DNA of 64,000 bases from Laspinema sp. D2d (GCF_025370755.1 NZ_JAMXFC010000002.1:248001-312000), one strand, 5' to 3'; positions 17,425-25,654 are shown, counted from the first letter of the stretch. Program-made: numbers and translations. The notes: generated by a model not told the origin, from the letters alone.

Positions 17425-20400
17425 ATGAAAGGAATATTCCCGAAAAACAAGATTGATAAATCCCCCCTTGTTTCTTCCTCCCCTCCTTTAGAAACTCAGC
17501 CCACCCTGATGCAAATTTTGGGCGATTCAACTTCTGAGTTAGTCCCTACAACCCAACTCATTCAATCCTGTCAAATGCAGGAGTTTGAAGTGGGAGACCC
17601 GCTCCTGGGTTTCGAGGAGTCCGATCCAGAAACTGCAAGCGATGATCCGCTAATTTCTAAGCCCTGTTATTTCATCGATCAAGGGCGAGTCCGGTTGCTG
17701 GTATTCGATGCCGAACGACAACGAGAAATCTGTGGGATGGTCCTGGAGAAAGGGGATAGTTTTGGGTTGGATGAACTGTTCAACCCGAATCCATTTCCTT
17801 ATCGAGCCGTGGCTGCCAGTGAGGGGGTTGTCTCTCGGATTAATAAAGGTGAACTTTTGCCTTGGTTGGAGCAAGAATCGGCACTCCAAGCGTATTTAAA
17901 GGAACAAACGACTCAACGGCAATGGCAGCTTTTTTTGAAAACCTTGACTGAACTGCGATCGCTCTCCAGTCACCAGATTCAGCAACTCCTCCCGTATCTC
18001 CAAGAAAAATCCATCCCCGCCGGTGCCTCCCTGGTGGAAATCACTCCGATGGAGGGGGGTTGTTACTGGCTCAGGAGTGGGGAAATTCAGCGGGAAACAG
18101 AGGCATCTGAGTTGGAAATTCTGGGGATGGGAACCCGGTGGGGATATCCCGAAGAAATTCCTGCCGACTGGATTGCCGCCACAGAATTAACCGTCCTTGA
18201 ACTCCCCATCAGCCACTGGGAATCTGCCACAGCGATCGCCCCCATCCTAGCTGGCGATCGCCCCGAAAACGGCAACGGACAAATCACCCCAAAAGCTAGA
18301 AGAGCGACCCCAATCAACACCCCCACGGGTCCACCTGTTATCCAGCAACCCCCCAATCAGTCCGGCGATCGCCGCCCAAATAGTCCCTCCACCGACAGCC
18401 TCGCCCTCTTTCCCAAACCCCTGCGGCGTCGGGTCCTCGATACCCTAGCCCGCTATCCTCATATTCAACAGCAATCCTCCTCAGATTGTGGTGCCGCCTG
18501 CTTAGTCATGGCGGGGAAATACTGGGGCAAAAACTTTAGTATCAATTATGTGAGGGAGATTGCCAATGTGGGCCGTGCCGGAGCCTCCCTCAAAAGCCTC
18601 GCCAAAGCCGCCGAAACCTTGGGATTCCAAGCTCGACCCGTGCGCGCTTCCCTGAGCCGATTAGCCGAACAGCACAATCCCTGGATCGCACACTGGGAGG
18701 GAATGCATTATGTCGTCATCTATAAAGTCCAAAATAACCGGGTTCTCGTCTCCGACCCCGCTGAAGGCAAGCGCTGGGTCCCCAAAGCCCAATTTTTAAA
18801 CAGTTGGACCGGGTATGCCCTCCTCCTAGACCCCACAGAACGGCTGCAAGACTCCCACAGCCAGCAACGCACCCTCGGCAGTTTCTTGCGGGTACTCTCC
18901 CCCTACCGTACCCTCTCCCTGCAAATTATCCTCGCCTCGGTGCTGATCCAACTCTTTGGCATCGTCACCCCTTTATTCACCCAAATTATTATCGACCAAG
19001 TGGTCGTTAGCAAAAGTGTAAATGCCCTCACAGTCTTTACATTAGGAGCGCTCTTATTTGGCATAGGAAGTATCTTCCTCAATGCTACCCGGCGATATTT
19101 ACTCGATTACTTTTCCAACCGCATTGACCTCACCCTAATTGCCGGATTTATCAGTCACACCTTAAAATTACCCTTAAAATTTTTTGAATCTAGGCGAGTC
19201 GGAGATATTATTACCCGGGTTCAGGAAAACCAGAAAATCCAACGATTTTTAATCGGCCAAGTCGTCTTAGCCTGGTTAAATTTCCTAACGGCGTTTGTAT
19301 ATCTCGGCTTAATGTTGTACTACAACGCCCGCCTTACCCTCTTGGTATTGGGATTGATTCCTCCCCTCGTCATTTTGACTCTCCTGGCAACCCCTTTCAT
19401 GCGTCGAGTCTCCCGCGAAGTCTTTAACGCTTCTGCGGATCAAAACTCTTCTTTGGTGGAAATGATGACCGGGGTATCCACGGTAAAAACCTCGGCAGCA
19501 GAGCGCGAATTGCGCTGGCGGTGGGAGGAGCAGTTAACAACATCTCTCAATGCTCGATTCCGGGCGCAAAAATTGGCTAATACCCTACAAAGCACCGGAG
19601 GATTGATTGAAAACTTAGGGAATATTGCCTTGTTGTGGTATGGTGCGCTGCTGGTCATTCAAGGAGATCTGACCGTGGGTCAGTTGATGGCATTCAATCT
19701 GATGATCGGCAAGGTAATCTCTCCCGTTTTGGATTTGGTCAACCTGTGGGACGAACTGCAAGAGGTGCTGATTTCCGTGGAACGGCTGAATGATGTCCTG
19801 TGCGCTGCACCCGAGGAATCCCCGGGAAGTCGGATGCTGGTGTTACCGAAATTACGGGGCCAGGTGCGATTAGATAAGATGACGTTTCGGTACAGTGAGG
19901 AGCAGGAACGCAATACGTTAGAAAATATTTCGTTTGAGGTGGAACCGGGGCAAACGATCGCCATTGTGGGTCGCAGTGGGTCGGGAAAAAGTACCTTGGT
20001 GAAATTGCTCCAGGGGTTGTATTACCCGACTAGCGGTCGCATCTGGATCGATGGTCACGATATTCAGCACATTTCACCCCAATCATTGCGGAGTCAAATG
20101 GGGGTTGTACCGCAAGAGTGTTTCCTGTTTTCGGGGACGATCGCCGAGAATATTACGCTCTTTGCCGATGATATTCCCCTGGATGTGGTGGTGGATGTCG
20201 CCAAACTGGCGGAAGCACATGGGTTTATTCAGGAGATGCCTTTAGGATACAACGCCAAGGTGGGGGAGCGCGGAGCATCCCTTTCAGGAGGTCAGCGACA
20301 GCGAATCGCGATCGCCCGTGCCTTGTTGGGAAATCCCCAGCTTTTAATCCTAGATGAAGCGACGAGTTCTTTAGATACGGAGTCCGAACGCCGATTTCAG

Positions 20401-20589
20401 CAGAACTTAGAACGTATCCGCCGCGATCGCACTACCTTTATCATTGCTCACCGTCTTTCTACCGTCCGCAATGCCGATTGTATTCTCGTCCTCGATCGCG
20501 GACTTCTAGTCGAGTCCGGCAGTCATGATGAGTTAATGAAGCAACGAGGTCTCTATTATCACCTGGCCCAGCAACAGCTTGATCTTTAA
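17425..20589 (+). CDS. HetC-like peptidase C39/ABC exporter with cyclic-nucleotide-binding-like N-terminus
   Basis: The 1054-residue protein has, in order: two cNMP-binding-like beta domains (~45-150 and ~175-280; CYFIDQGRVRLLVFD, GCYWLRSGEIQ); a Pro-rich linker; a C39 peptidase (~345-475) with catalytic Cys ~355 in SSDCGAACLVMAG, His in HYVVIYKV and Asp in VSDPAEG; six membrane helices (~490-760); and an ABC ATPase with Walker A GRSGSGKST near 849, signature LSGGQRQR near 952 and LLILDEATSSLD. C39 exporters cut leaders after Gly-Gly and pump out the rest. The architecture and length match HetC of heterocystous cyanobacteria, and a HetP-like gene and an HlyD adaptor follow. The three double-glycine precursors at 24-25.7 kb are the obvious substrates. 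It starts at an ATG with no strong ribosome site. Confidence 0.9.
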   Translation: MKGIFPKNKIDKSPLVSSSPPLETQPTLMQILGDSTSELVPTTQLIQSCQMQEFEVGDPLLGFEESDPETASDDPLISKPCYFIDQGRVRLLVFDAERQREICGMVLEKGDSFGLDELFNPNPFPYRAVAASEGVVSRINKGELLPWLEQESALQAYLKEQTTQRQWQLFLKTLTELRSLSSHQIQQLLPYLQEKSIPAGASLVEITPMEGGCYWLRSGEIQRETEASELEILGMGTRWGYPEEIPADWIAATELTVLELPISHWESATAIAPILAGDRPENGNGQITPKARRATPINTPTGPPVIQQPPNQSGDRRPNSPSTDSLALFPKPLRRRVLDTLARYPHIQQQSSSDCGAACLVMAGKYWGKNFSINYVREIANVGRAGASLKSLAKAAETLGFQARPVRASLSRLAEQHNPWIAHWEGMHYVVIYKVQNNRVLVSDPAEGKRWVPKAQFLNSWTGYALLLDPTERLQDSHSQQRTLGSFLRVLSPYRTLSLQIILASVLIQLFGIVTPLFTQIIIDQVVVSKSVNALTVFTLGALLFGIGSIFLNATRRYLLDYFSNRIDLTLIAGFISHTLKLPLKFFESRRVGDIITRVQENQKIQRFLIGQVVLAWLNFLTAFVYLGLMLYYNARLTLLVLGLIPPLVILTLLATPFMRRVSREVFNASADQNSSLVEMMTGVSTVKTSAAERELRWRWEEQLTTSLNARFRAQKLANTLQSTGGLIENLGNIALLWYGALLVIQGDLTVGQLMAFNLMIGKVISPVLDLVNLWDELQEVLISVERLNDVLCAAPEESPGSRMLVLPKLRGQVRLDKMTFRYSEEQERNTLENISFEVEPGQTIAIVGRSGSGKSTLVKLLQGLYYPTSGRIWIDGHDIQHISPQSLRSQMGVVPQECFLFSGTIAENITLFADDIPLDVVVDVAKLAEAHGFIQEMPLGYNAKVGERGASLSGGQRQRIAIARALLGNPQLLILDEATSSLDTESERRFQQNLERIRRDRTTFIIAHRLSTVRNADCILVLDRGLLVESGSHDELMKQRGLYYHLAQQQLDL

Positions 20590-20817
20590 TTTCAAAACCT
20601 ATCATCGGTTTTGTGGAGGCAACCCGGTTAGGCTTTTTAGGATAGGTTAGCATTCTCTACCTATAGAGGGACGAAATTTATCTTAAATTCCAATATATGG
20701 CTCTGTAAAATCACTAAAATGTAAAGTTTTATGTTTTCCTCTCCCTTCAAAAAATCCTTATAAATCCCCAGTTTTCCAGCCTTAATTTTAAAGAAAGGAT
20801 AAAGTCTGTAACAATTA

Positions 20818-20830
20818 TGCCAATTTGGCA
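20818..20830. promoter_or_regulatory. TGCCA-N3-TGGCA palindrome, site 1
   Basis: TGCCAATTTGGCA, a perfect 5-3-5 dyad, lies 229 bp after the exporter stop and 52 bp before the possible TTG start of a small ORF (20882). It is 368 bp upstream of the HlyD start. It matches four other sites in this locus. Its role as an operator is inferred from recurrence and placement. Confidence 0.5.
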
Positions 20831-20881
20831 GAAACCCTCTGTCAAAAGTCTAGGATATTTACAGAGAGGAGCTTTCTTCTT

Positions 20882-21073
20882 TTGAAGTGTGTAATAAATT
20901 TTTACAATAATAGGTATCACTTGATTTTTAAAAGAGGGGGATGTTGTCATCACCAAAAAGTTGAGAGATCCATCGAAAGGTTAAGGCGTTTAGGGCATCG
21001 GTACAGTATCACAGAAATAGAACCAGAAACCGGACTACTGTTCCTAATCGGCGGCTCATCCGCCCATTCTTGA
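20882..21073 (+). CDS. Possible 63-aa protein ending in Gly-Gly plus five residues
   Basis: An open frame has a TTG start at 20882, ten bases after GAGGAG (20866-20871). The second half is convincingly protein-like (RSIERLRRLGHRYSITEIEP, then GLLFLIGG), while the N-terminal ~25 residues are less so. The chain ends Gly-Gly-Ser-Ser-Ala-His-Ser. It lies between the exporter and the HlyD gene, just after a TGCCA-N3-TGGCA palindrome, so it belongs to this locus by position. I do not recognise the family. A longer frame extends to TTG 20825, which overlaps the palindrome and is less likely. It could be an annotation-missed small gene or a remnant. Confidence 0.4.
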   Translation: MKCVINFYNNRYHLIFKRGGCCHHQKVERSIERLRRLGHRYSITEIEPETGLLFLIGGSSAHS

Positions 21074-21198
21074 TTAAGAAACTGAGTTTGTATTCCTGGG
21101 ACTGAACTCACTCCCTAGGGCCGGAAGTACCAGCACTCAGAAAAACAGCTCAGTTCCCCCCTAACCCCACGATATCGATAATCAGGAAAGTAAGAGTT

Positions 21199-23232
21199 AT
21201 GAATATTAATATCCGCCCTAGCCAACTCAGAGCTAAAAATCGAACATTACAGGGTGAAGAACAGCGATCGCTTCAATCCAAGGGGGTAGAGATCCGGGAT
21301 CTATCTAACGCTGACGATGGGGTCGAGGAGTTGACCGATGCAGGCGATCGCGCCACTTCTATCTATGGAGGGATTGCCAGTGCGGGGACCCCAGGGACTT
21401 CTGTCCCCAACCCCCCAGCAGAGTCTTTCAATGACGCCAGAAAAGGGGACGAAATTTGGTCCCCCTCCCTACAGAACTTGCTGGATCAGCCTACCGCAGC
21501 ATTTCCGAGTCGGGTCCTGGGGGGAGGACTGGCGTTTTGTCTGGCCTTTGCAGCTTGGGCCTGGTTCGGGGAAGTGAACGAGGTGGGTCAGGCGCGTGGT
21601 AACTTAGTATATCAGGGGGATGTATATCCCGTTCATCCGGTAGAACTGGGGAAAGTTGCTAAAATCGCCGTTGCTGAAGGCGATCGGGTTAAATCCGGTG
21701 ACATGATTGCCGAACTCGATAGCACCCTCCTGACCACGGAAATAGCGCGCATCGAATCCCAGCTATCCGCCTTGGAAATGCAATGGGGACAAAAGCAAAG
21801 TGCGATGGAGACCACTCGTCAGGAAGCAAAAACTCGAACGACGATCGCTCAAACCGAGATGGCAGCTCATGCCACGGCGATCGCGCAAGCTCAGAAGCAT
21901 TTGGAAACAACCCGTACCCTGCTCCAGCAGCAGCAAGAGGATGCACTTGCCATTGACTCGCGACTTAAGACCCTTGAACCCCTAATGTTGCACTCAGAAC
22001 AACTCGTCGCCCAACTGCAAGAGGACATCCGCGCTCAAGCGGAACGGAGGGAAAGGTTAGCACCCTTGGAAGAAAAGACAAACGAATTGATCCAGCAACT
22101 CGAAACTGATGTGACGGCGCAGGGGGAACGGCGAAATTTGGTCCAACCCCTGGAGGAGAAAACTCAGGAGTTGATCGCACAATTGGAAATGGATGTCAAA
22201 GCCCAGGAAGAGCGCTTGCAAAGGTTAAGGCCCTTAGTACAGGAAGGGGCTTTGTCTCAAGAACAGTTGTTTCAAGCTGAACAAGCCCTGCGCGATCGCC
22301 AGAATGCCTTAATTAGAGCACAAATGGTCGAGGCCAATCAAGCCAAGGACCGTTTATTTGAGGCAGAACAAGCATTGCGCGATCGCCAAACTGCATTGAC
22401 CCGAGCGCAAATGTCCGAGGCGACTCAATCCCAAGAGCGGTTATTTGAGGCAGAACAAGCATTGCGCGATCGCCAAACCGCCGCAGTGCGATCGCAAATG
22501 TCAGAAGCCACTCAAGTGCGGGAACGGTTATTTGAAGCTGAACAAGCCGCCCGGACCCAACGCCAGCGAATTACCGAAACTGAAGGCCAAATTGAGCAAG
22601 CACAAGGGGAATTAGAAAGACTACAAATCCAGCTTGCCCAAAAGAAAACCGAAGCCGAACGGATCCAACTCGAATCCCAGCAACAGATCAAGCAACTCGA
22701 ACTCGAATTAAGCAATCTCCAAGGCGAAGTCACCGATACCCGCAATCGAATGGCAACGGCGAAAGCACAACTTAACAATCGGTTTCTGTATGCTCCCGTC
22801 GATGGGGTGATTCTCTCCCTAGAAGTGAGCAACCCCGGGGAAGTAGTCCAGCCGGGACAACCCATTGCGGCGATCGCTCCGGATGATGCACCCCTAGTCC
22901 TCGTTGCCAACGTCAATAACCGCGATGCGGGATTTATGCAAACTGGCATGAGCGTTCAGGTTAAATTCGATGCGTATCCTTATCAACGCTACGGCATCAT
23001 TCCCGGGAAAGTTACCTCAATCTCCCCTGACACAAAACGAGATGAACAATTGGGGGATGTATATCAAGTGGAGATCGCCCTTGACCGCAACTACATCATC
23101 GAAAATCAAGAACCCATCTACTTTAAACCCGGTCAGACGGCCAATGCGGAAATCATCATTCGTCACCAGCGAATCGCTGATATTTTCCTAGATCCAATTC
23201 GGCGGATTCAAGAAAGTGGACTGAATTTTTAA
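21199..23232 (+). CDS. HlyD-family periplasmic adaptor with very long coiled-coil hairpin
   Basis: The 677-residue protein is the membrane-fusion partner expected for the C39/ABC exporter. Its N-terminal ~95 residues are cytoplasmic and polar; one membrane helix follows (VLGGGLAFCLAFAAWAWFG, ~110-128). Then come a lipoyl half-motif (VYPVHPVELGKVAKIAVAEGDRVKSG), a coiled coil of about 370 residues (~175-550), the second lipoyl half (FLYAPVDGVILSLEVSNPGEVVQPG cut at its ends) and a beta-barrel finishing GQTANAEIII. The hairpin is far longer than the usual ~100-250 residues because of internal tandem repeats. The ATG at 21199 follows GGAAAGTAAGAGTT, a weak ribosome site. It bridges the inner-membrane exporter to an outer-membrane channel, which is not encoded here. 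The HetP-like gene starts 32 bp downstream. Confidence 0.92.
   Translation: MNINIRPSQLRAKNRTLQGEEQRSLQSKGVEIRDLSNADDGVEELTDAGDRATSIYGGIASAGTPGTSVPNPPAESFNDARKGDEIWSPSLQNLLDQPTAAFPSRVLGGGLAFCLAFAAWAWFGEVNEVGQARGNLVYQGDVYPVHPVELGKVAKIAVAEGDRVKSGDMIAELDSTLLTTEIARIESQLSALEMQWGQKQSAMETTRQEAKTRTTIAQTEMAAHATAIAQAQKHLETTRTLLQQQQEDALAIDSRLKTLEPLMLHSEQLVAQLQEDIRAQAERRERLAPLEEKTNELIQQLETDVTAQGERRNLVQPLEEKTQELIAQLEMDVKAQEERLQRLRPLVQEGALSQEQLFQAEQALRDRQNALIRAQMVEANQAKDRLFEAEQALRDRQTALTRAQMSEATQSQERLFEAEQALRDRQTAAVRSQMSEATQVRERLFEAEQAARTQRQRITETEGQIEQAQGELERLQIQLAQKKTEAERIQLESQQQIKQLELELSNLQGEVTDTRNRMATAKAQLNNRFLYAPVDGVILSLEVSNPGEVVQPGQPIAAIAPDDAPLVLVANVNNRDAGFMQTGMSVQVKFDAYPYQRYGIIPGKVTSISPDTKRDEQLGDVYQVEIALDRNYIIENQEPIYFKPGQTANAEIIIRHQRIADIFLDPIRRIQESGLNF
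22261..22560 (+). repeat. 87-bp tandem repeat inside the HlyD gene
   Basis: Units start at 22261, 22348, 22435 and (partial) 22522, each encoding 29 residues beginning [ED][QR]LF[EQ]AEQA. The first three contain LRDRQ, encoded across a HIP1 site. Upstream, a separate 28-residue repeat (LEEKT-[NQ]-ELI-QLE type) is present about twice. The repeats keep the coiled-coil register, so copy-number change would alter hairpin length without breaking the frame. Confidence 0.8.
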
Positions 23233-23264
23233 AGTTTTTTTTTAGCCATAAGGAAAAATCAATC

Positions 23265-23666
23265 ATGCCTTCTCCCATGTCATATTCTAATAACCCCCTT
23301 AACAAAGTCATGACCCAAGAGCAATTTGATCGAGTCGTCGAAGCCATTCTCGCCGGACAGTATTCTTGGGCTTGCGTTTTAATCCTGCGCTTTGGCGGTT
23401 ATAACCCGCTCCACTATATACCCTATCGGACTTACAATCGGTTGATGAAGCAACAACGTCAAGGGCTCACCGAGAGCGGACATCGGACCCCCGAAAATAA
23501 TGGAACTAACGCCTACTCACTCGACCCTCATGAGCAGGAAGATTCACCCTTGAAAGAGCGCACTTATTTAGAAGTGGTTGAAAATCCCATGAACGATGTT
23601 GAGACCAGCCCCCATCACTCCCCGCTCAAAGCCAGCAGACAAACCCCTTCTCTAAACCGTAGATAA
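23265..23666 (+). CDS. HetP-like protein
   Basis: This is a 133-residue protein. Residues ~16-62 carry the hallmark of the HetP family: QFDRVVEAILAGQYSWACVL, then ILRFGGYNPLHYIPYRTYNRL (one segment, cut here). The remaining ~70 residues are polar, Pro/Ser-rich and probably disordered. In Anabaena, HetP and its homologues control commitment to heterocyst formation, and hetP lies next to hetC. Here the gene follows HetC-like and HlyD genes in the same direction, 32 bp from the latter, and ends at a strong terminator, so they probably share a transcript. Related HetP-like proteins occur in cyanobacteria that do not make heterocysts, so a developmental role cannot be assumed. The start at 23265 is an ATG; an ATG at 23277 is also possible. 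Confidence 0.88.
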   Translation: MPSPMSYSNNPLNKVMTQEQFDRVVEAILAGQYSWACVLILRFGGYNPLHYIPYRTYNRLMKQQRQGLTESGHRTPENNGTNAYSLDPHEQEDSPLKERTYLEVVENPMNDVETSPHHSPLKASRQTPSLNRR

Positions 23667-23753
23667 CTTTAAGGCAAACCTACCCTTTCGGCCCTCTCTT
23701 TAACCCCTTATCTCATCTACTGACTAACTTTTTAACATATCATCATACTCCTG

Positions 23754-23784
23754 CCTAGTTCCGTTTCAGAACTAGGTTTTTTTT
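23754..23784 (+). terminator. Intrinsic terminator after the HetP-like gene
   Basis: CCTAGTTC (23754-23761) pairs with GAACTAGG (23769-23776) around a 7-nt loop and is followed by eight T residues. It closes the exporter-adaptor-HetP unit about 90 bp after the stop. Confidence 0.85.
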
Positions 23785-23983
23785 ACGTCCTGTACCCTCT
23801 CCCCTGGGTAATGATTACCGATTTTTATTAAATTGACTTCCCCCTTTTCCTTGTAAGTAATCCCTATAGACCGCTTTTATGATACCACTTACTCATCTTT
23901 TTGATTCCATAAAAATATCAGTAACAAATAAATATTCGGATAAATAAAAAGCGAGTTTTTTAGCAGATTTGTGGACAAATACC

Positions 23984-23996
23984 TGCCAAAATGGCA
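23984..23996. promoter_or_regulatory. TGCCA-N3-TGGCA palindrome, site 2
   Basis: TGCCAAAATGGCA, a perfect dyad in the non-coding region between the HetP terminator and the first precursor peptide. Sites 3 and 4 follow at intervals of 77 and 79 bp, a regular array suited to cooperative binding. It is 251 bp upstream of the peptide start. Confidence 0.55.
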
Positions 23997-24060
23997 TAAA
24001 TTTACCAGAAAAGAGGCTAGATTAATCCTAACAACTCTCAAACTAAATTTTTTAAAAATT

Positions 24061-24073
24061 TGCCAAAATGGCA
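24061..24073. promoter_or_regulatory. TGCCA-N3-TGGCA palindrome, site 3
   Basis: TGCCAAAATGGCA, identical to site 2. It lies 174 bp upstream of the first precursor peptide start. Confidence 0.55.
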
Positions 24074-24139
24074 ACCTTAGCTCAGAAAAATTCGCTAATA
24101 TTAACCTAGAAAGATTAACAGTGACACCTTACAAAAACT

Positions 24140-24152
24140 TGCCAGCATGGCA
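24140..24152. promoter_or_regulatory. TGCCA-N3-TGGCA palindrome, site 4
   Basis: TGCCAGCATGGCA keeps both arms exactly while the spacer differs, as expected of a protein-binding dyad. It lies 83 bp upstream of the first precursor start, within promoter range. Confidence 0.55.
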
Positions 24153-24234
24153 GGTCAAACCCAGGAACACTTGTTAGGATAAAAACCAAAATTAACCCCT
24201 CGAAAGTTTCACCAATTTCTACAGGAGGAAAGTC

Positions 24235-24474
24235 ATGATTATTTCCGATTTGAACCATCTCGAAATGGCAGATGACAACATCAAAGGTGGTTTTTCTGGC
24301 ACATTTTTATTCGGCTCTTTAACCGTTGGAGTGGCAATTGGTAACGTCGCGATGGCTGATTCTCAAGCTGTTGCTATAGGATATAATGGCACATTCGCCA
24401 GTTCAGGAAGTTATACTTTTACGACTCACTATTCGAGCCAATCTGGCACATCTAGCCTATCAGTATCCAGCTAA
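24235..24474 (+). CDS. Double-glycine precursor peptide 1
   Basis: This 79-residue peptide is preceded by AGGAGG seven bases before the ATG, the best ribosome site in the locus. The leader MIISDLNHLEMADDNIKGG (19 residues) ends in Gly-Gly and belongs to the cyanobacterial bacteriocin-type signal that starts M-I-I-S-D-L. The core (~60 residues) begins FSGTFLFGSLTVGVAIG and is rich in Gly, Ser, Ala and Thr, with no Cys. It is the expected substrate of the C39 exporter at 17425-20589: cleavage after Gly-Gly, then export. Three TGCCA-N3-TGGCA palindromes lie upstream and a strong terminator follows, so it is probably its own transcript. Core function (bacteriocin, signal or surface protein) is unknown. 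Confidence 0.8.
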   Translation: MIISDLNHLEMADDNIKGGFSGTFLFGSLTVGVAIGNVAMADSQAVAIGYNGTFASSGSYTFTTHYSSQSGTSSLSVSS

Positions 24475-24485
24475 AATGACAAATC

Positions 24486-24530
24486 ACCCGCTGAATACTT
24501 CGCCATATTTCAAGAATTCAGCGGGTCTTT
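24486..24530 (+). terminator. Terminator after precursor 1
   Basis: ACCCGCTGAAT (24486-24496) pairs exactly with ATTCAGCGGGT (24516-24526), followed by CTTTTAAAT. It begins 12 bp after the stop codon. Confidence 0.8.
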
Positions 24531-24582
24531 TAAATCATCTAAGTTAAGATTCAAATCACTTCATCCATTGCGGAGAAAATTC

Positions 24583-24705
24583 ATGATTATTTTGCGTCGC
24601 CTTACACGGAGTCATATTAAAACTTTAAAATCAAACCATAAGGGTATAAATTTATCCTCTAGGGAAGTTTATCGTCAGATTTTTAACTATTGGAGGGCAA
24701 ATTAA
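24583..24705 (+). CDS. Possible 40-aa basic peptide beginning MII
   Basis: The frame has GGAG eight bases before an ATG and encodes MIILRRLTRSHIKTLKSNHK and 20 more residues, very basic and ending NYWRAN. The first codons (ATGATTATTT) are identical to those of precursors 1 and 2, but the S-D-L and Gly-Gly leader features are absent. It may be the decayed start of a fourth precursor whose body was replaced, because the inverted-repeat element at 24661 begins inside it. Translation is uncertain. Confidence 0.25.
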   Translation: MIILRRLTRSHIKTLKSNHKGINLSSREVYRQIFNYWRAN

Positions 24706-24925
24706 GGTAGCAGCCAGCATTTCGCTAACTCTAATACTGCTTAAGTCCGGGGTATAAAGTGTCAACTTTACCGGAGCCTTGAACGGTTTAATGATTTACC
24801 GACTTGTTCCAAATTTCCACCTGCCTGGTAAAGGATAGAGGGGAACTGCATACCTGATTCAATTGACCCCCCGTAGAAGGTTGATTTGTCGCCTTTAATC
24901 TAAGCGCTGAGAGATAAACTTCCCT
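24661..24925. mobile_element. 265-bp element bounded by 13-bp inverted repeats
   Basis: AGGGAAGTTTATC (24661-24673) is matched by GATAAACTTCCCT (24913-24925). Similarity continues inward (GTCAG against CTGAGA with one offset). There is no coding capacity inside. It sits between precursors 1 and 2 and has the form of a MITE. I see no certain target-site duplication and no related transposase, so this is tentative. Confidence 0.4.
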
Positions 24926-24994
24926 GATGATATTTCATCAGTTTGCATTCTCATTTTTTGGAATAGCTGGTTTTATTTAATTAGGAGAAAAGCG

Positions 24995-25219
24995 ATGATT
25001 ATTTCCGATTTGACTCACGTAGAAACCCTTGCTGAAGATCTCAAAGTTGAAGGCGGTTATGCCTATGCAGGCGCTTGGGCAGGGGCCTATGCTTCGGGAC
25101 CCTATTACGCCTCCACTTATACCGATACTTACGCAAGTGCTAGTGTATATCAGAGCTACTACTGGTATGGCTCTAACTACGCTAGCTCTAACTCATCCTC
25201 AAATGCGTCCGCCTCGTAG
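24995..25219 (+). CDS. Double-glycine precursor peptide 2 (Tyr/Ala/Ser-rich core)
   Basis: This 74-residue peptide has AGGAG eight bases before the ATG. The leader MIISDLTHVETLAEDLKVEGG matches precursor 1 in its first six residues and acidic middle, and ends in Gly-Gly. The core (53 residues) begins YAYAGAWAGAYASGPYYAS and is dominated by Tyr, Ala and Ser, with about a quarter aromatic residues and no Cys or charged residues except one Asp. That composition is unusual for an antimicrobial peptide and would suit a sticky or self-assembling surface peptide. It is a predicted substrate of the HetC-like exporter, and a terminator-like hairpin follows about 95 bp downstream. Confidence 0.78.
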   Translation: MIISDLTHVETLAEDLKVEGGYAYAGAWAGAYASGPYYASTYTDTYASASVYQSYYWYGSNYASSNSSSNASAS

Positions 25220-25313
25220 TCCCTCAATCCCCAAGCGGTTTCTAGCTATAAATCCGAACAATAGCCGGATTAAATGGCGAACTTAGTCCGAGATTTCAAT
25301 GAGTAATCAATAG

Positions 25314-25343
25314 CATGGAAAGTCAATTCCTTGACTTTCCATG
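25314..25343 (+). terminator. Terminator-like hairpin after precursor 2
   Basis: CATGGAAAGTCAA (25314-25326), loop TTCC, and TTGACTTTCCATG (25331-25343) form a perfect 13-bp stem. It is followed by TTCTCT, a weak T tract. It lies 51 bp before precursor 3. Confidence 0.65.
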
Positions 25344-25393
25344 TTCTCTAAAAATTGCACCCAATTTTTGTTGTCAGGAGATTAACAAATAGT

Positions 25394-25654
25394 ATGGTTA
25401 TTTCTGATTTGAAATATGGCGAAGAATTGACCGAAGAAATTTCTCCGATAGAAGGGGGATTTGCTTCAGTGGGAGTCGGGTCTTCCTCATGGGCAAATGG
25501 GGGGGACCTAGCCTTAACCTACTCCTATACAGCTACGATGGCTGAATCTTCTTTTTCTGCCGGTTCTTTAGCCTTTGGGATAGGTTATACCTTCTCAGTT
25601 GGCTACACTTTACCGTCCTTGCCCTATCCCTTAGCTGGAGCCACTCTTTGGTAG
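25394..25654 (+). CDS. Double-glycine precursor peptide 3
   Basis: This peptide has 86 residues from ATG 25394. The open frame extends to 25355, but the family leader starts at MVISDL, and CAGGAG lies about 13 bases upstream. The leader MVISDLKYGEELTEEISPIEGG ends in Gly-Gly like the other two. The core begins FASVGVGSSSWANGGDLALT and continues with Thr, Ser, Ala and Tyr and a short hydrophobic stretch (FGIGYTFSVGYTL). The three cores share little beyond small and aromatic residues, so this looks like a family with a conserved leader and diverged product. A 23-bp-stem terminator follows. Export by the C39 transporter is the expected fate. Confidence 0.78.
   Translation: MVISDLKYGEELTEEISPIEGGFASVGVGSSSWANGGDLALTYSYTATMAESSFSAGSLAFGIGYTFSVGYTLPSLPYPLAGATLW

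Noticed and set aside
23980-24155. Possible CRISPR-like array (regularly spaced repeats)
   Set aside because: Three repeats of only 13 bp at 77-79 bp intervals; each is a palindrome, and the intervals are not spacer-like. It fits operator sites better.
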